Shown piece after piece: positions 16,139 through 25,581 of a stretch of DNA of 64,000 bases (its first letter is position 1; each line of letters begins with the position of its first letter). The DNA is taken from positions 16,222 through 80,221 of the forward strand of contig NZ_FOEO01000023.1 of assembly GCF_900110765.1 (NCBI RefSeq). The letters are read 5' to 3'. Both the position numbers and the translations under genes were made by a program. This DNA comes from Pseudomonas sp. NFACC02 (GTDB taxonomy: Bacteria; Pseudomonadota; Gammaproteobacteria; Pseudomonadales; Pseudomonadaceae). The notes beneath the pieces were generated by a model that worked only from the letters and a program-made list of their open reading frames with translations, was not told the DNA's origin and made no database searches.

Positions 16139-17623
16139 TTACGCCGCGCGGTACTCTTTCTCCGCTGCGTCGAATCGCGCCTGCATGCCGGCCGTAGGGC
16201 CTTTCCCCAGCAGGCTGAACAGGACGATGGCAATGCTGGCGAAAATGAAGCCCGGAATGATTTCGTACAGCCCCAGCAGTTCGAAATGCTTCCAGAGCAC
16301 GACCGTGAGGGCGCCGACGACAATGCCGGCCAATGCGCCGTTGCGGGTCATGCCTTTCCAGATCACCGAGATGAGCACCACGGGACCGAACGCAGCACCA
16401 AAGCCTGCCCATGCGTAGCTGACCAGCCCCAGCACGCGGTTCTCAGGGTTGGCAGCGAGGGCGATGGCGATCAATGCCACCAGCAACACCATCGCACGAC
16501 CGACCCACACCAGTTCGCGCTGCGAAGCATGCTTGCGCAGGAAAGCTTTGTAGAAGTCTTCGGTCAGCGCGCTCGAGCACACCAGCAACTGACAGCTCAA
16601 CGTGCTCATGACCGCCGCCAGAATCGCCGAGAGCAGCACGCCGGCGATCCATGGATTGAACAAGAGCTTGGCGAGTTCGATGAACACACGCTCATGGTTA
16701 TCGGTCACGGGACCGGCCACATCAGGGTGCGCCGAGAAGTAGGCGATGCCGAAGAAGCCCACGGCGACCGTTCCGCCCAGGCACAGGATCATCCATGTCA
16801 TGGAAATACGGCGAGCCTTGGCGATCGACTTGACCGAATCTGCGGCCATGAAACGCGCCAGGATATGCGGTTGGCCAAAGTAACCCAGCCCCCAGCCCAT
16901 CAAGGAAATCACTCCGATGAAGGTGGTGTTCTTGAGCATGTCGAAGCTGGTCGGATCTTTCGCCTCGATGGCCAGGAACGTGGTGTCGACGCCGCCGGTG
17001 GCCAGCAGCACGATGATGGGCGTGAGGATCAGGGCAAAGATCATCAGCGTGGCCTGCACCGTATCGGTCCAGCTCACGGCGAGGAAGCCGCCGATGAAGG
17101 TGTAGGCGATGGTGGCGGCAGCGCCAGCCCATAGCGCCGTTTCGTAGGACATGCCGAAGGTGCTTTCGAAAAGACGCGCACCGGCAACGATGCCCGAAGC
17201 GCAATAGATCGTGAAGAACACCAGAATCACAATGGCCGAAATCACCCGCAGCAGGCCGCTGGTGTCTTCGAATCGACTGGCGAAGTAATCCGGCAGGGTC
17301 AATGCATCGCCGTTGTGTTCGGTCTGGACGCGCAAGCGACCGGCGACGAACAGCCAGTTCAGATAGGCGCCGACGATCAGCCCGATGGCGATCCAGCTTT
17401 CCGACAGGCCCGACATGTAAATAGCGCCGGGCAGGCCCATGAGCAACCAGCCACTCATGTCGGAAGCGCCCGCTGACAACGCCGTCACGACGCTGCCCAG
17501 GCTCCGTCCGCCAAGAATGTAATCCGACAGGTTGTTGGTGGAGCGATAGGCCATGAGGCCGATCAGGACCATGGCCGCGATGTAGATCACAAACGTGATC
17601 AAGGTTGGATTGCTGACGCTCAT
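16139..17623 (-). CDS. putP: Sodium/proline symporter PutP
   Basis: A 494-residue inner-membrane symporter of the sodium:solute family with about 13 hydrophobic helices. The N-terminal part has YRSTNNLSDYILGGRSLGSV and ALSAGASDMSGWLLMGLPGA, whose helix-2 Ser/Asp residues bind sodium and proline in E. coli PutP. AVSWTDTVQATLMIFALI and SCQLLVCSSALTEDFYK follow as in the family. It imports proline for use as a carbon and nitrogen source. It is divergent from putA across a 353-bp regulatory region with GTTGCA boxes, so both genes should respond to PutA and proline. It ends at the shared terminator. Confidence 0.95.
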   Translation of the reverse strand: MSVSNPTLITFVIYIAAMVLIGLMAYRSTNNLSDYILGGRSLGSVVTALSAGASDMSGWLLMGLPGAIYMSGLSESWIAIGLIVGAYLNWLFVAGRLRVQTEHNGDALTLPDYFASRFEDTSGLLRVISAIVILVFFTIYCASGIVAGARLFESTFGMSYETALWAGAAATIAYTFIGGFLAVSWTDTVQATLMIFALILTPIIVLLATGGVDTTFLAIEAKDPTSFDMLKNTTFIGVISLMGWGLGYFGQPHILARFMAADSVKSIAKARRISMTWMILCLGGTVAVGFFGIAYFSAHPDVAGPVTDNHERVFIELAKLLFNPWIAGVLLSAILAAVMSTLSCQLLVCSSALTEDFYKAFLRKHASQRELVWVGRAMVLLVALIAIALAANPENRVLGLVSYAWAGFGAAFGPVVLISVIWKGMTRNGALAGIVVGALTVVLWKHFELLGLYEIIPGFIFASIAIVLFSLLGKGPTAGMQARFDAAEKEYRAA

Positions 17624-17662
17624 TTTTGTGTCCGTGCGTTGTTTTTATGGCAGGAGCAACGG

Positions 17663-17904
17663 GTTGCACCAGGGGCGGGCATGCTAGTCAACATCGCAAC
17701 CGGGGCGCAACCCGAAGATGAGAATTGATGTCGACTTTTGCACATGAAATCCAGTAACCGGTTTTTTCATGCCCGTTTTTCGCGCACCGCAATGCGCCGC
17801 ACAACCCGCAAGCACCAAGGCCGTGCGCTAGTTTTCGCCCCCTTTCTGCGTCGGCGAAGATCACTTTGGAAATATCTGGAAAAAACAGGTTGCACCCGGT
17901 TGCA
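17663..17904. promoter_or_regulatory. putP-putA regulatory region with GTTGCA PutA-type boxes
   Basis: GTTGCA occurs at 17663-17668, 17889-17894 and 17899-17904; the last two are spaced exactly 10 bp apart, one helical turn. GTTGCA is the core site bound by the ribbon-helix-helix domain of E. coli PutA. The region lies between divergent putP and putA, and PutA here has that domain. Two GCAAC motifs near 17695-17708 look like weaker reversed boxes. Confidence 0.65.
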
Positions 17905-17976
17905 CCCTTACTTTCGCACAGCTACTCTTGCCGACAGCTATAGCCACACACATCGTGGCTCTCAAGAGGACAAGAC

Positions 17977-20900
17977 ATGGCGACCACCACCCTGGGTGTC
18001 AAACTCGACGACCCGACCCGCGAGCGATTGAAAGCGGCTGCGCAGTCCATTGACCGGACCCCGCACTGGCTCATCAAGCAGGCGATTTTCAATTACCTGG
18101 AAAAACTCGAGGGTGGTGCAACGCTGAGCGAACTCAACGGTCAAGGCAGCAAGGACGCCGACGACCAGGGTGAGCTGCCTGTGGATAACGCCCATCAGGC
18201 GTTTCTCGAATTTGCGGAAAGCATCCTGCCGCAATCCGTATTGCGCGCAGCCATCACGTCGGCCTATCGCCGCCCCGAGCCAGAAGTCGTGCCGATGTTG
18301 CTGGAACAGGCACGCCTGCCAGCCCCGATGGCAGACGCTACGCATAAGCTGGCGGCCTCGATAGCCGAAAAGCTGCGCAACCAGAAGAGCGCGGGTGGCC
18401 GTGCCGGTGTCGTGCAGGGCTTGCTGCAAGAGTTCTCGTTGTCGTCGCAGGAAGGTGTGGCCCTGATGTGTCTGGCCGAAGCGCTGTTGCGCATCCCGGA
18501 CAAAGGCACTCGCGATGCACTGATCCGCGACAAGATCAGCACGGGTAACTGGCAGCCGCACCTGGGCAACAGTCCGTCGTTGTTCGTCAACGCCGCCACA
18601 TGGGGTCTGCTGCTGACCGGCAAGCTGGTCAGCACCCACAATGAAGCCGGCCTGACGTCAACGCTGAGCCGGATCATCGGCAAGTCCGGCGAGCCGATGA
18701 TCCGCAAAGGCGTCGACATGGCCATGCGCCTGATGGGCGAGCAGTTCGTGACCGGCGAAACCATCGGTGAAGCGCTGGCCAATGCCAGCAGGTTCGAAGC
18801 GAAAGGCTTCCGTTACTCCTACGACATGCTCGGCGAGGCGGCGCTGACCGAACACGACGCGCAGAAGTACCTGGCCTCGTACGAGCAGGCGATCCACTCC
18901 ATTGGCAAGGCGTCGCACGGTCGAGGCATTTACGAAGGTCCCGGGATCTCCATCAAGCTGTCGGCACTGCACCCGCGCTACAGCCGTGCGCAGTACGAGC
19001 GTGTGATGGAAGAGCTGTACCCGCGCCTGCTGTCGCTGACCCTGCTCGCCAAGCAATACGACATCGGCCTGAACATCGACGCCGAAGAAGCCGACCGCCT
19101 GGAGCTGTCGCTGGACCTGCTTGAACGCCTCTGCTTCGAACCCCAACTGACCGGCTGGAACGGTATCGGTTTCGTGATTCAGGCTTACCAGAAACGCTGC
19201 CCGTACGTGATCGACTACGTGATCGATCTGGCCCGCCGCAGCCGCCACCGTCTGATGATCCGTCTGGTGAAAGGCGCGTACTGGGACAGTGAAATCAAGC
19301 GCGCCCAGGTCGAAGGTCTGGAAGGCTATCCGGTCTATACCCGCAAGGTGTACACCGATGTTTCCTACATTGCCTGCGCGCGCAAGCTGCTGTCGGTGCC
19401 GGAAGTCATCTACCCGCAGTTCGCGACTCACAACGCCCACACCCTCTCGGCGATCTACCACATTGCCGGTCAGAACTACTACCCCGGCCAGTACGAGTTC
19501 CAGTGCCTGCACGGAATGGGCGAACCGCTCTACGAGCAGGTGGTCGGCAAGGTCGCCGACGGCAAGCTGAACCGGCCGTGCCGTGTTTACGCCCCGGTAG
19601 GGACTCACGAAACGCTGCTGGCTTATCTGGTTCGTCGCCTGCTGGAAAACGGCGCCAACACCTCATTCGTCAACCGGATTGCCGACCAGGCGATCTCGAT
19701 TCAGGAACTGGTCGCCGATCCCGTGGCGAGCATCGAACGCATGGCCACGCAGGAAGGCGGTTTTGGTCTGCCGCACCCACGCATTCCGCTGCCACGCGAG
19801 CTGTATGGCCGCGAACGCGCCAACTCGGCCGGCATCGACATGGCCAACGAACATCGGCTGGCCTCGCTGTCCTCGGCACTGCTCGCCACCGCGCACAATG
19901 ACTGGAAAGCCGGCCCGATGCTGGGCAGTCCGGTCAGCGCTGGCGCCGAAGCGCCTGTCCTGAACCCGTCCGACCTGCGTGACGTGGTGGGCCATGTTCA
20001 GGAAGCCAGCGTGGAGGACGTCGACAACGCCTTGCTCAGCGCCCTCAGCGCAGGCCCTATCTGGCAAGCCACACCGCCCGCCGAACGCGCCGCTATCCTT
20101 GAGCGCGCCGCCGACCTGATGGAAGCCGACATCCAGCCGTTGATGGGCCTGCTGGCCCGCGAAGCTGGCAAGACCTACGCCAACGCCATCGCCGAAGTGC
20201 GCGAGGCGGTGGACTTCCTGCGTTACTACGCCGTTCAGGCACGCAACGATTTCAGCAACGACGCACACCGTCCGTTGGGCCCTGTGGTCTGCATCAGCCC
20301 ATGGAACTTCCCGCTGGCAATTTTCACGGGGCAGGTCGCCGCAGCGCTGGCCGCCGGTAACCCCGTGCTGGCCAAGCCTGCCGAGCAAACGCCGCTGGTG
20401 GCCGCACAGGCCGTGCGCATCCTGCTCGAAGCCGGCATTCCGGAAGGTGTCGTGCAACTGCTGCCGGGCCGTGGTGAAACCGTTGGCGCGCGGCTGGTGG
20501 GTGATGAGCGCGTCAAAGGTGTGATGTTCACAGGGTCCACCGAAGTCGCTCGTCTGTTGCAACGCAACATTGCCGGTCGCCTCGATGCGCAGGGCCGCCC
20601 GATTCCGCTGATTGCCGAAACCGGTGGCCAGAATGCAATGATCGTCGATTCGTCGGCGCTGACCGAACAAGTGGTCATCGACGTGGTGTCTTCGGCTTTC
20701 GACAGCGCCGGTCAGCGTTGCTCGGCGTTGCGCGTGCTCTGCTTGCAGGAGGACTCCGCCGATCGCGTCATCGAAATGCTCAAAGGTGCCATGGCCGAAA
20801 ACCGCCTGGGCAACCCGGAACGCCTGTCGGTGGACATCGGGCCGGTCATCGACGCCGAAGCCAAGGCCGGCATCGAGAAACACATCCAGGCCATGCGCGA

Positions 20901-21930
20901 CAAAGGCCGTAACGTCTATCAGGTCGCCATTGCGGACAGCGACGAAATCAAGCGCGGCACTTATGTGATGCCAACCCTGATCGAGCTGGAAAGCTTCGAT
21001 GAGCTGCAACGCGAAATCTTTGGCCCGGTCCTGCACGTCGTGCGCTACAAGCGCAAAGAGCTGGATCAACTGATCGCACAGATCAACGCCTCGGGTTACG
21101 GCCTGACGCTGGGTGTACACACCCGCATCGACGAAACCATCGCCAAGGTGATCGACTCGGTCAACGCGGGCAACATGTACGTCAACCGCAACATCGTCGG
21201 TGCCGTGGTGGGTGTACAACCGTTTGGTGGCGAAGGCCTGTCGGGTACGGGTCCGAAAGCCGGCGGCCCGCTGTACCTTTACCGCCTGCTGTCGACCCGC
21301 CCGGTCGATGCCGTGCAGAAGTCGTTCGCCCGTCGCGATGCCGAGGCTGCGCCGGATACCCGTATGCGTGAGACCCTGCTCAAGCCGCTGACCGCGCTGA
21401 AAGCCTGGGCGGCCAGCCAGCAACTGACGGAACTCGACGCGCTGTGTATACAGTTCGCCGAGCAATCGCAAAGCGGCGTCACTCGCTTGCTGGCGGGCCC
21501 GACGGGCGAGCGCAACAGCTACAGCATCCTGCCCCGCGAGCACGTGCTGTGCCTGGCCGACGACGAAACTGACCTGCTGACCCAACTGGCGGCTGTAATG
21601 GCCGTCGGCAGCACGGCCGTCGTGCCGGAAAACGAGCTGAGCAAACCGCTGTACAAACGCCTGCCGAAAGACGTTCAGGCCCGCATCCAGGTGGTGAGCG
21701 ACTGGAGCAAGGACGAGGTCCTCATTGACGCCGTCCTGCACCACGGCGACTCCGATCAGCTGCGCGCCATCTGCGAGCAAGTCGCACAACGCAGCGGTGC
21801 CATCGTCGGCGTGCACGGGTTGTCCAAAGGCGAAACCGGCATCGCGCTGGAGCGTCTGGTGATCGAACGTGCATTGAGCGTCAACACCGCAGCGGCAGGC
21901 GGTAACGCAAGCTTGATGACGATCGGGTAA
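17977..21930 (+). CDS. putA: Trifunctional proline utilisation protein PutA
   Basis: A 1317-residue protein that oxidises proline to glutamate and represses the put genes. Residues 1-50 form a ribbon-helix-helix DNA-binding domain (TTLGVKLDDPTRERLKAAAQ). The proline dehydrogenase barrel lies at ~200-560 and includes RLVKGAYWDSEIKRAQ and YPQFATHNAHTLSAI. The P5C dehydrogenase domain is at ~640-1110, with PWNFPLAIFTGQ, the Glu motif AETGGQNAMIV and nucleophile Cys915 in GQRCSALR. A C-terminal domain of about 200 residues follows, as in long trifunctional PutAs. The ribosome site AGAGGACA precedes ATG 17977. DNA binding by PutA is relieved when reduced FAD draws it to the membrane. It is divergent from putP. 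Confidence 0.97.
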   Translation: MATTTLGVKLDDPTRERLKAAAQSIDRTPHWLIKQAIFNYLEKLEGGATLSELNGQGSKDADDQGELPVDNAHQAFLEFAESILPQSVLRAAITSAYRRPEPEVVPMLLEQARLPAPMADATHKLAASIAEKLRNQKSAGGRAGVVQGLLQEFSLSSQEGVALMCLAEALLRIPDKGTRDALIRDKISTGNWQPHLGNSPSLFVNAATWGLLLTGKLVSTHNEAGLTSTLSRIIGKSGEPMIRKGVDMAMRLMGEQFVTGETIGEALANASRFEAKGFRYSYDMLGEAALTEHDAQKYLASYEQAIHSIGKASHGRGIYEGPGISIKLSALHPRYSRAQYERVMEELYPRLLSLTLLAKQYDIGLNIDAEEADRLELSLDLLERLCFEPQLTGWNGIGFVIQAYQKRCPYVIDYVIDLARRSRHRLMIRLVKGAYWDSEIKRAQVEGLEGYPVYTRKVYTDVSYIACARKLLSVPEVIYPQFATHNAHTLSAIYHIAGQNYYPGQYEFQCLHGMGEPLYEQVVGKVADGKLNRPCRVYAPVGTHETLLAYLVRRLLENGANTSFVNRIADQAISIQELVADPVASIERMATQEGGFGLPHPRIPLPRELYGRERANSAGIDMANEHRLASLSSALLATAHNDWKAGPMLGSPVSAGAEAPVLNPSDLRDVVGHVQEASVEDVDNALLSALSAGPIWQATPPAERAAILERAADLMEADIQPLMGLLAREAGKTYANAIAEVREAVDFLRYYAVQARNDFSNDAHRPLGPVVCISPWNFPLAIFTGQVAAALAAGNPVLAKPAEQTPLVAAQAVRILLEAGIPEGVVQLLPGRGETVGARLVGDERVKGVMFTGSTEVARLLQRNIAGRLDAQGRPIPLIAETGGQNAMIVDSSALTEQVVIDVVSSAFDSAGQRCSALRVLCLQEDSADRVIEMLKGAMAENRLGNPERLSVDIGPVIDAEAKAGIEKHIQAMRDKGRNVYQVAIADSDEIKRGTYVMPTLIELESFDELQREIFGPVLHVVRYKRKELDQLIAQINASGYGLTLGVHTRIDETIAKVIDSVNAGNMYVNRNIVGAVVGVQPFGGEGLSGTGPKAGGPLYLYRLLSTRPVDAVQKSFARRDAEAAPDTRMRETLLKPLTALKAWAASQQLTELDALCIQFAEQSQSGVTRLLAGPTGERNSYSILPREHVLCLADDETDLLTQLAAVMAVGSTAVVPENELSKPLYKRLPKDVQARIQVVSDWSKDEVLIDAVLHHGDSDQLRAICEQVAQRSGAIVGVHGLSKGETGIALERLVIERALSVNTAAAGGNASLMTIG

Positions 21931-21981
21931 TTCCGGGGCGCCAGATTCATCGAGCTGGCGAAACGTAATACCCACGGAGGA

Positions 21982-22051
21982 GCGCTTGCCCGCGATGCGT
22001 CAGCGCAGACACCACATCGGTGCCTGCCTGATCTCAATCGCGGGCAAGCGC
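21982..22051. repeat. REPIN-like inverted repeat
   Basis: GCGCTTGCCCGCGAT at 21982-21996 is the exact reverse complement of 22037-22051. It is related to the repeats at 3414 and 46088. Confidence 0.75.
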
Positions 22052-22439
22052 ACGCCTAAAGAGCAGTGGCGCAACTTCACGTCCTGAATTGCTGATTCCT
22101 TTAGAGGTTTTCCATCACAGACGGCTTCCAGCTCATTAGCCTTGATCAGCGCCGTCTGTGAAGGAAGGTTCCAAGCATCATCAGGCGCATCCGGTGTAAT
22201 CCAGGGAACGGCGCCATATATCCCACGCATAAATAGAACGTAGGCTTTCGATCTTTATATCCGCACGCTATTAAACGCTGACTCGAACAGTTAGCGGACA
22301 GCACTACTGTCATTTCTGACAGTAGATTCATTTTAAAATCTTTGATCAGATCGAGCAGAGCCTACGCAAATCGGAAGATTTCGGATGCCCGGCAACAGCA
22401 CCAAAAAGATCAAATTTAATTCTCACAGGAAAGATTAAA
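22052..22439. other. AT-richer non-coding stretch before the delta-60 protein
   Basis: About 390 bp without a supported gene, clearly richer in A+T than its surroundings. It contains an 11-bp perfect inverted repeat, 22115-22125 against 22151-22161 (arm TCACAGACGGC, 25-nt loop). Minus-strand reading over 22080-22230 gives a peptide-like stretch without recognisable homology, so a gene remnant is possible. Confidence 0.5.
22115..22161. repeat. 11-bp perfect inverted repeat
   Basis: TCACAGACGGC and GCCGTCTGTGA flank a 25-nt spacer. There is no T-run, so it is not an ordinary terminator; it could be a protein-binding site or the trace of a small mobile element. Confidence 0.5.
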
Positions 22440-23567
22440 ATGAACGCTTCTAATAAAACAGCTGAATTTGATGACACATTCGGCGAGCGTGGAAAGCAAC
22501 TGATTTATACACCCGGAAATTTTTACAACTTCCTCCCAGGGCTCTACCCTTCCGCTGACGGCACGATACTTATCTATGGAAAGTATCTCCGAGAGGCTTT
22601 TACGCCAGGCTTTTCCGGCGTTGGGCGCCTGCTGAAAAACGGGGAAACAGATACTACGTTTGGAGACACACTGGATGGTTTCACACACGTACCTGAGGCA
22701 AGTTCCCCCCTTTGGGCTACCGACATCGCCAAGACGACACGTTTTCTCTTTCTCGTCACCCCCACCGGCGATAAGGTCATGCTCTCCCGCTTCGACCTGA
22801 ACGGCAAGTCACCAGCGCTTTTCACCATTGATACCATGGGGTCGTCGCCCAGCATTCTGGGGCTGGCGGACGACAAGCTGCTGGTCCCTGGAACGAGCCA
22901 GGAAGGCGGCGTCCTCCATCGCAGACTGCCCGATGGCAGCAACGATTCGACATTTGGCACAGACGGGCAACAGCTGTTTTTAGAGGGTCGTTTTGTTGAG
23001 TCGTGGTGCGCTACGAGCAACAAAGAACGTTCTTTGATTTACGTGTCGGGGATGGCGGACAACAAAGGGTTCATCACCTGCATGACGCCTGACGGAAAAG
23101 TCAGATCCGAATTTGCTGACGAAGGCACCTACAGGGTCGAAACCCCGAACGGGAGTGGTAATCGTTGCCGTAAAGTTGTCGTCACGGATGACGGTGGTGT
23201 GCTGGGACTTATCAGCGTGGACGGGATGGAACCAGGTTTTCTTATAAAACTGACCCCCGAGGGCGTAATAGATGAAAACTTCAATGACGGGAACCCCCTA
23301 ACCTTGGCTGGCACTGTCGGCGAAGACCTCGCTCTTCAAACAAATGGGCTCATTCTTGTGGCGCACTTCTCCGCACCCATCTGTGGAATATCGCGTTATC
23401 TTGAAAATGGCTCAAGCGATACTGGCTTCGGCCAGAACGGTCATCTTGAGTTTGAAAAGGATGTGTTAAGTAGCATCAAACGGTTGGCCATCGATCCCGA
23501 CGGTAATTTGCTCGTGGGAGGGACTGAAGGATCGATCACCGCGATACTTCGGCTTTTGATCGGATGA
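22440..23567 (+). CDS. Delta-60 repeat protein of unknown function
   Basis: A 375-residue protein built from repeats of about 50-60 residues. Each has a short motif of the type N/D-G-x-x-D-x-x-F-G: FDDTFGERGK at the start, NGETDTTFGD, DGSNDSTFGTDGQQ, EGVIDENFNDGN, NGSSDTGFGQNGHL. This is the delta-60 repeat pattern, thought to fold as beta-propeller blades. No signal peptide or enzyme motif is seen. ATG 22440 follows AGGAAAG closely. Codon use and base composition are more AT-rich than the flanking putA and acyl-CoA dehydrogenase genes, and the upstream region is too, which suggests later acquisition. Pseudomonads carry many such proteins in variable regions. Its role is unknown. Confidence 0.65.
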   Translation: MNASNKTAEFDDTFGERGKQLIYTPGNFYNFLPGLYPSADGTILIYGKYLREAFTPGFSGVGRLLKNGETDTTFGDTLDGFTHVPEASSPLWATDIAKTTRFLFLVTPTGDKVMLSRFDLNGKSPALFTIDTMGSSPSILGLADDKLLVPGTSQEGGVLHRRLPDGSNDSTFGTDGQQLFLEGRFVESWCATSNKERSLIYVSGMADNKGFITCMTPDGKVRSEFADEGTYRVETPNGSGNRCRKVVVTDDGGVLGLISVDGMEPGFLIKLTPEGVIDENFNDGNPLTLAGTVGEDLALQTNGLILVAHFSAPICGISRYLENGSSDTGFGQNGHLEFEKDVLSSIKRLAIDPDGNLLVGGTEGSITAILRLLIG

Positions 23568-23769
23568 CACTTAACTAAACAGCATCCGCTGTCTTGACTG
23601 CACGGCCGGCCGCTCTCGCAGGTCGTCCGTGCTGCCGGGGATTTTCTGCCCCGGGCTAAACCGACCGCCCCACCTGTTCTAGCTCTCCATCACCCAGATT
23701 GATCATTCTTCTAACCGATCCCCGCACCGCTCTAGACTCTCAGCTATTCATAACGAAAGGTACGCCGCC

Positions 23770-25572
23770 ATGTCCGAGACGCTGCTCAGTTCCCGCAATC
23801 TGGCTTTCGAGCTGTACGAAGTGCTGGATGCCGAAGCGTTGACGCAACGTGAGCGTTTTGCCGAGCACAGCCGCGAAACCTTCAACGCGGCGATTACCAC
23901 CGCGCGGACCATCGCCGAAAAACATTTCGCGCCGCACAACCGCAAGAACGACGAGAACGAGCCCCGTTACGAGAACGGCGAGGCGGTGTTGATTCCGGAA
24001 GTGAAGCCCGCGGTGGATGCGTTTCTTGAGGCCGGTTTTTTGAACGCAGCACGCGATTTTGACGCGGGTGGCATGCAACTGCCAACGCTGTTGTCTCAGG
24101 CTTGCTTCGCGCATTTTCAGTCGGCCAACGCGGCATCGACGTCCTACCCGTTTCTCACCATGGGCGCAGCGAATCTCATTGACAACTTCGGCAGCGATGA
24201 CCAGAAAAAGCGCTTTCTGCAACCGATGATCGAAGGACGCTTCTTCGGCACCATGGCACTGACCGAGCCCCATGCCGGTTCGTCGCTGTCGGACATTCGC
24301 ACGCGCGCCGAACCTGCCGAAGACGGCACTTACCGGCTGCGCGGCAACAAGATTTTTATCTCCGGCGGCGATCACCCGCTGTCGGAAAACATCGTTCATC
24401 TGGTGTTGGCAAAGCTTCCTGACGCACCGCCGGGAGTGAAAGGCATTTCACTGTTTATCGTGCCGAAGTTTCTGGTCAACGACGACGGAAGTCCTGGCCC
24501 GCGCAACGACGTGCTGCTGGCCGGACTGTTTCACAAGATGGGCTGGCGCGGTACGACGTCCACTGCACTGAATTTTGGAGATAAAGGTCACTGTGTCGGC
24601 TATCTGGTCGGCAAGCCGCATCAGGGCCTGAGCTACATGTTCCAGATGATGAACGAAGCCCGGATTGGCGTCGGCATGGGCGCGGTCATGCTTGGTTACG
24701 CCGGTTACCTCTATTCACTGGATTACGCACGCGAGCGTCCGCAGGGTCGGCTCCCGGACAGCAAGAATCCCGAGAGCGCGCCGGTCCCGATCATTGAGCA
24801 TGCCGACGTGAAACGCATGCTGCTGACCCAGAAAGCGTACGTCGAGGGTGCATTCGATCTGGGGTTGTATGCCGCGCGCCTGTTCGACGACACCCAGACC
24901 GGCGAAACCGACGAACAACGCAAGCTCGCCCATGAACTGCTCGACCTGCTGACGCCCATCGTCAAATCCTGGCCATCGGAGTTCTGCCTCAAGGCCAACG
25001 AACTGGCGATCCAGATTCTCGGCGGTCACGGGTATACCCGCGAATACCCGGTGGAGCAGTACTACCGTGACAACCGCCTCAATCCGATTCATGAAGGCAC
25101 CCACGGCATTCAGTCGCTGGACCTGCTGGGGCGCAAACTGGCGCAAAACGGCGGCGCAGGCCTCAAGCAGTTGGTCTGGTTAATTGCCGACACCTGTGAG
25201 CGAGCACAGGCGCATGACTCGCTGTCCACCCTGCGCCAGCCGCTGGAGCAACTCGTCGCTCGCCTCCAGTCGGTCACCCTGGAATTGCTGACCGACCTCG
25301 CTCAAGGCAAAGTCACTGCAACCCTGTCCAACTCAGCGCTGTACCTAAAGGCCTTTGGGCACACCGTCATCGGCTGGCGCTGGCTGGAACAAGCCATCCG
25401 CGCGCAGGAAGGATTGAAAACCGGCAACACGGCGGACGCAGATTTCTACAAAGGCAAACTCCAGGCAGCGCGGTACTTCCTGACGTGGGAGGTCCCGGCA
25501 TGTCATCACGAGCTGGCGATTTTGCAGGCCCGTGATGACCTGTGCCTGTCGATGCAGGACGACTGGTTTTAA
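23770..25572 (+). CDS. Acyl-CoA dehydrogenase (long form with extra C-terminal domain)
   Basis: A 600-residue flavoenzyme that introduces a 2,3-double bond into an acyl-CoA thioester. It has the N-terminal helical domain, then GTMALTEPHAGSSLSDIRTR (the FAD/substrate signature), GNKIFISGGDHP, and the C-terminal FAD-binding helices with MMNEARIGVGMGAVMLGYAG and QILGGHGYTREYPVEQYYRD. After this there is a further domain of about 130 residues, as in the ~590-600 residue group that also includes 3-methylmercaptopropionyl-CoA dehydrogenases. Substrate chain length cannot be told. GAAAGG lies upstream of ATG 23770. In P. aeruginosa I recall an acyl-CoA dehydrogenase next to nhaP2 and mscK; here two toxin genes separate them. 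Confidence 0.9.
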   Translation: MSETLLSSRNLAFELYEVLDAEALTQRERFAEHSRETFNAAITTARTIAEKHFAPHNRKNDENEPRYENGEAVLIPEVKPAVDAFLEAGFLNAARDFDAGGMQLPTLLSQACFAHFQSANAASTSYPFLTMGAANLIDNFGSDDQKKRFLQPMIEGRFFGTMALTEPHAGSSLSDIRTRAEPAEDGTYRLRGNKIFISGGDHPLSENIVHLVLAKLPDAPPGVKGISLFIVPKFLVNDDGSPGPRNDVLLAGLFHKMGWRGTTSTALNFGDKGHCVGYLVGKPHQGLSYMFQMMNEARIGVGMGAVMLGYAGYLYSLDYARERPQGRLPDSKNPESAPVPIIEHADVKRMLLTQKAYVEGAFDLGLYAARLFDDTQTGETDEQRKLAHELLDLLTPIVKSWPSEFCLKANELAIQILGGHGYTREYPVEQYYRDNRLNPIHEGTHGIQSLDLLGRKLAQNGGAGLKQLVWLIADTCERAQAHDSLSTLRQPLEQLVARLQSVTLELLTDLAQGKVTATLSNSALYLKAFGHTVIGWRWLEQAIRAQEGLKTGNTADADFYKGKLQAARYFLTWEVPACHHELAILQARDDLCLSMQDDWF

Positions 25573-25581
25573 CCGAACGGG

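Noticed and set aside
19663..21975. A 770-codon open frame antisense to putA
   Set aside because: Shadow of the putA coding frame; PutA is complete and well conserved.
22000..22230. Minus-strand 76-codon frame in the putA downstream spacer
   Set aside because: Part of it is read through a REPIN and the remainder matches no family; at most a gene remnant.
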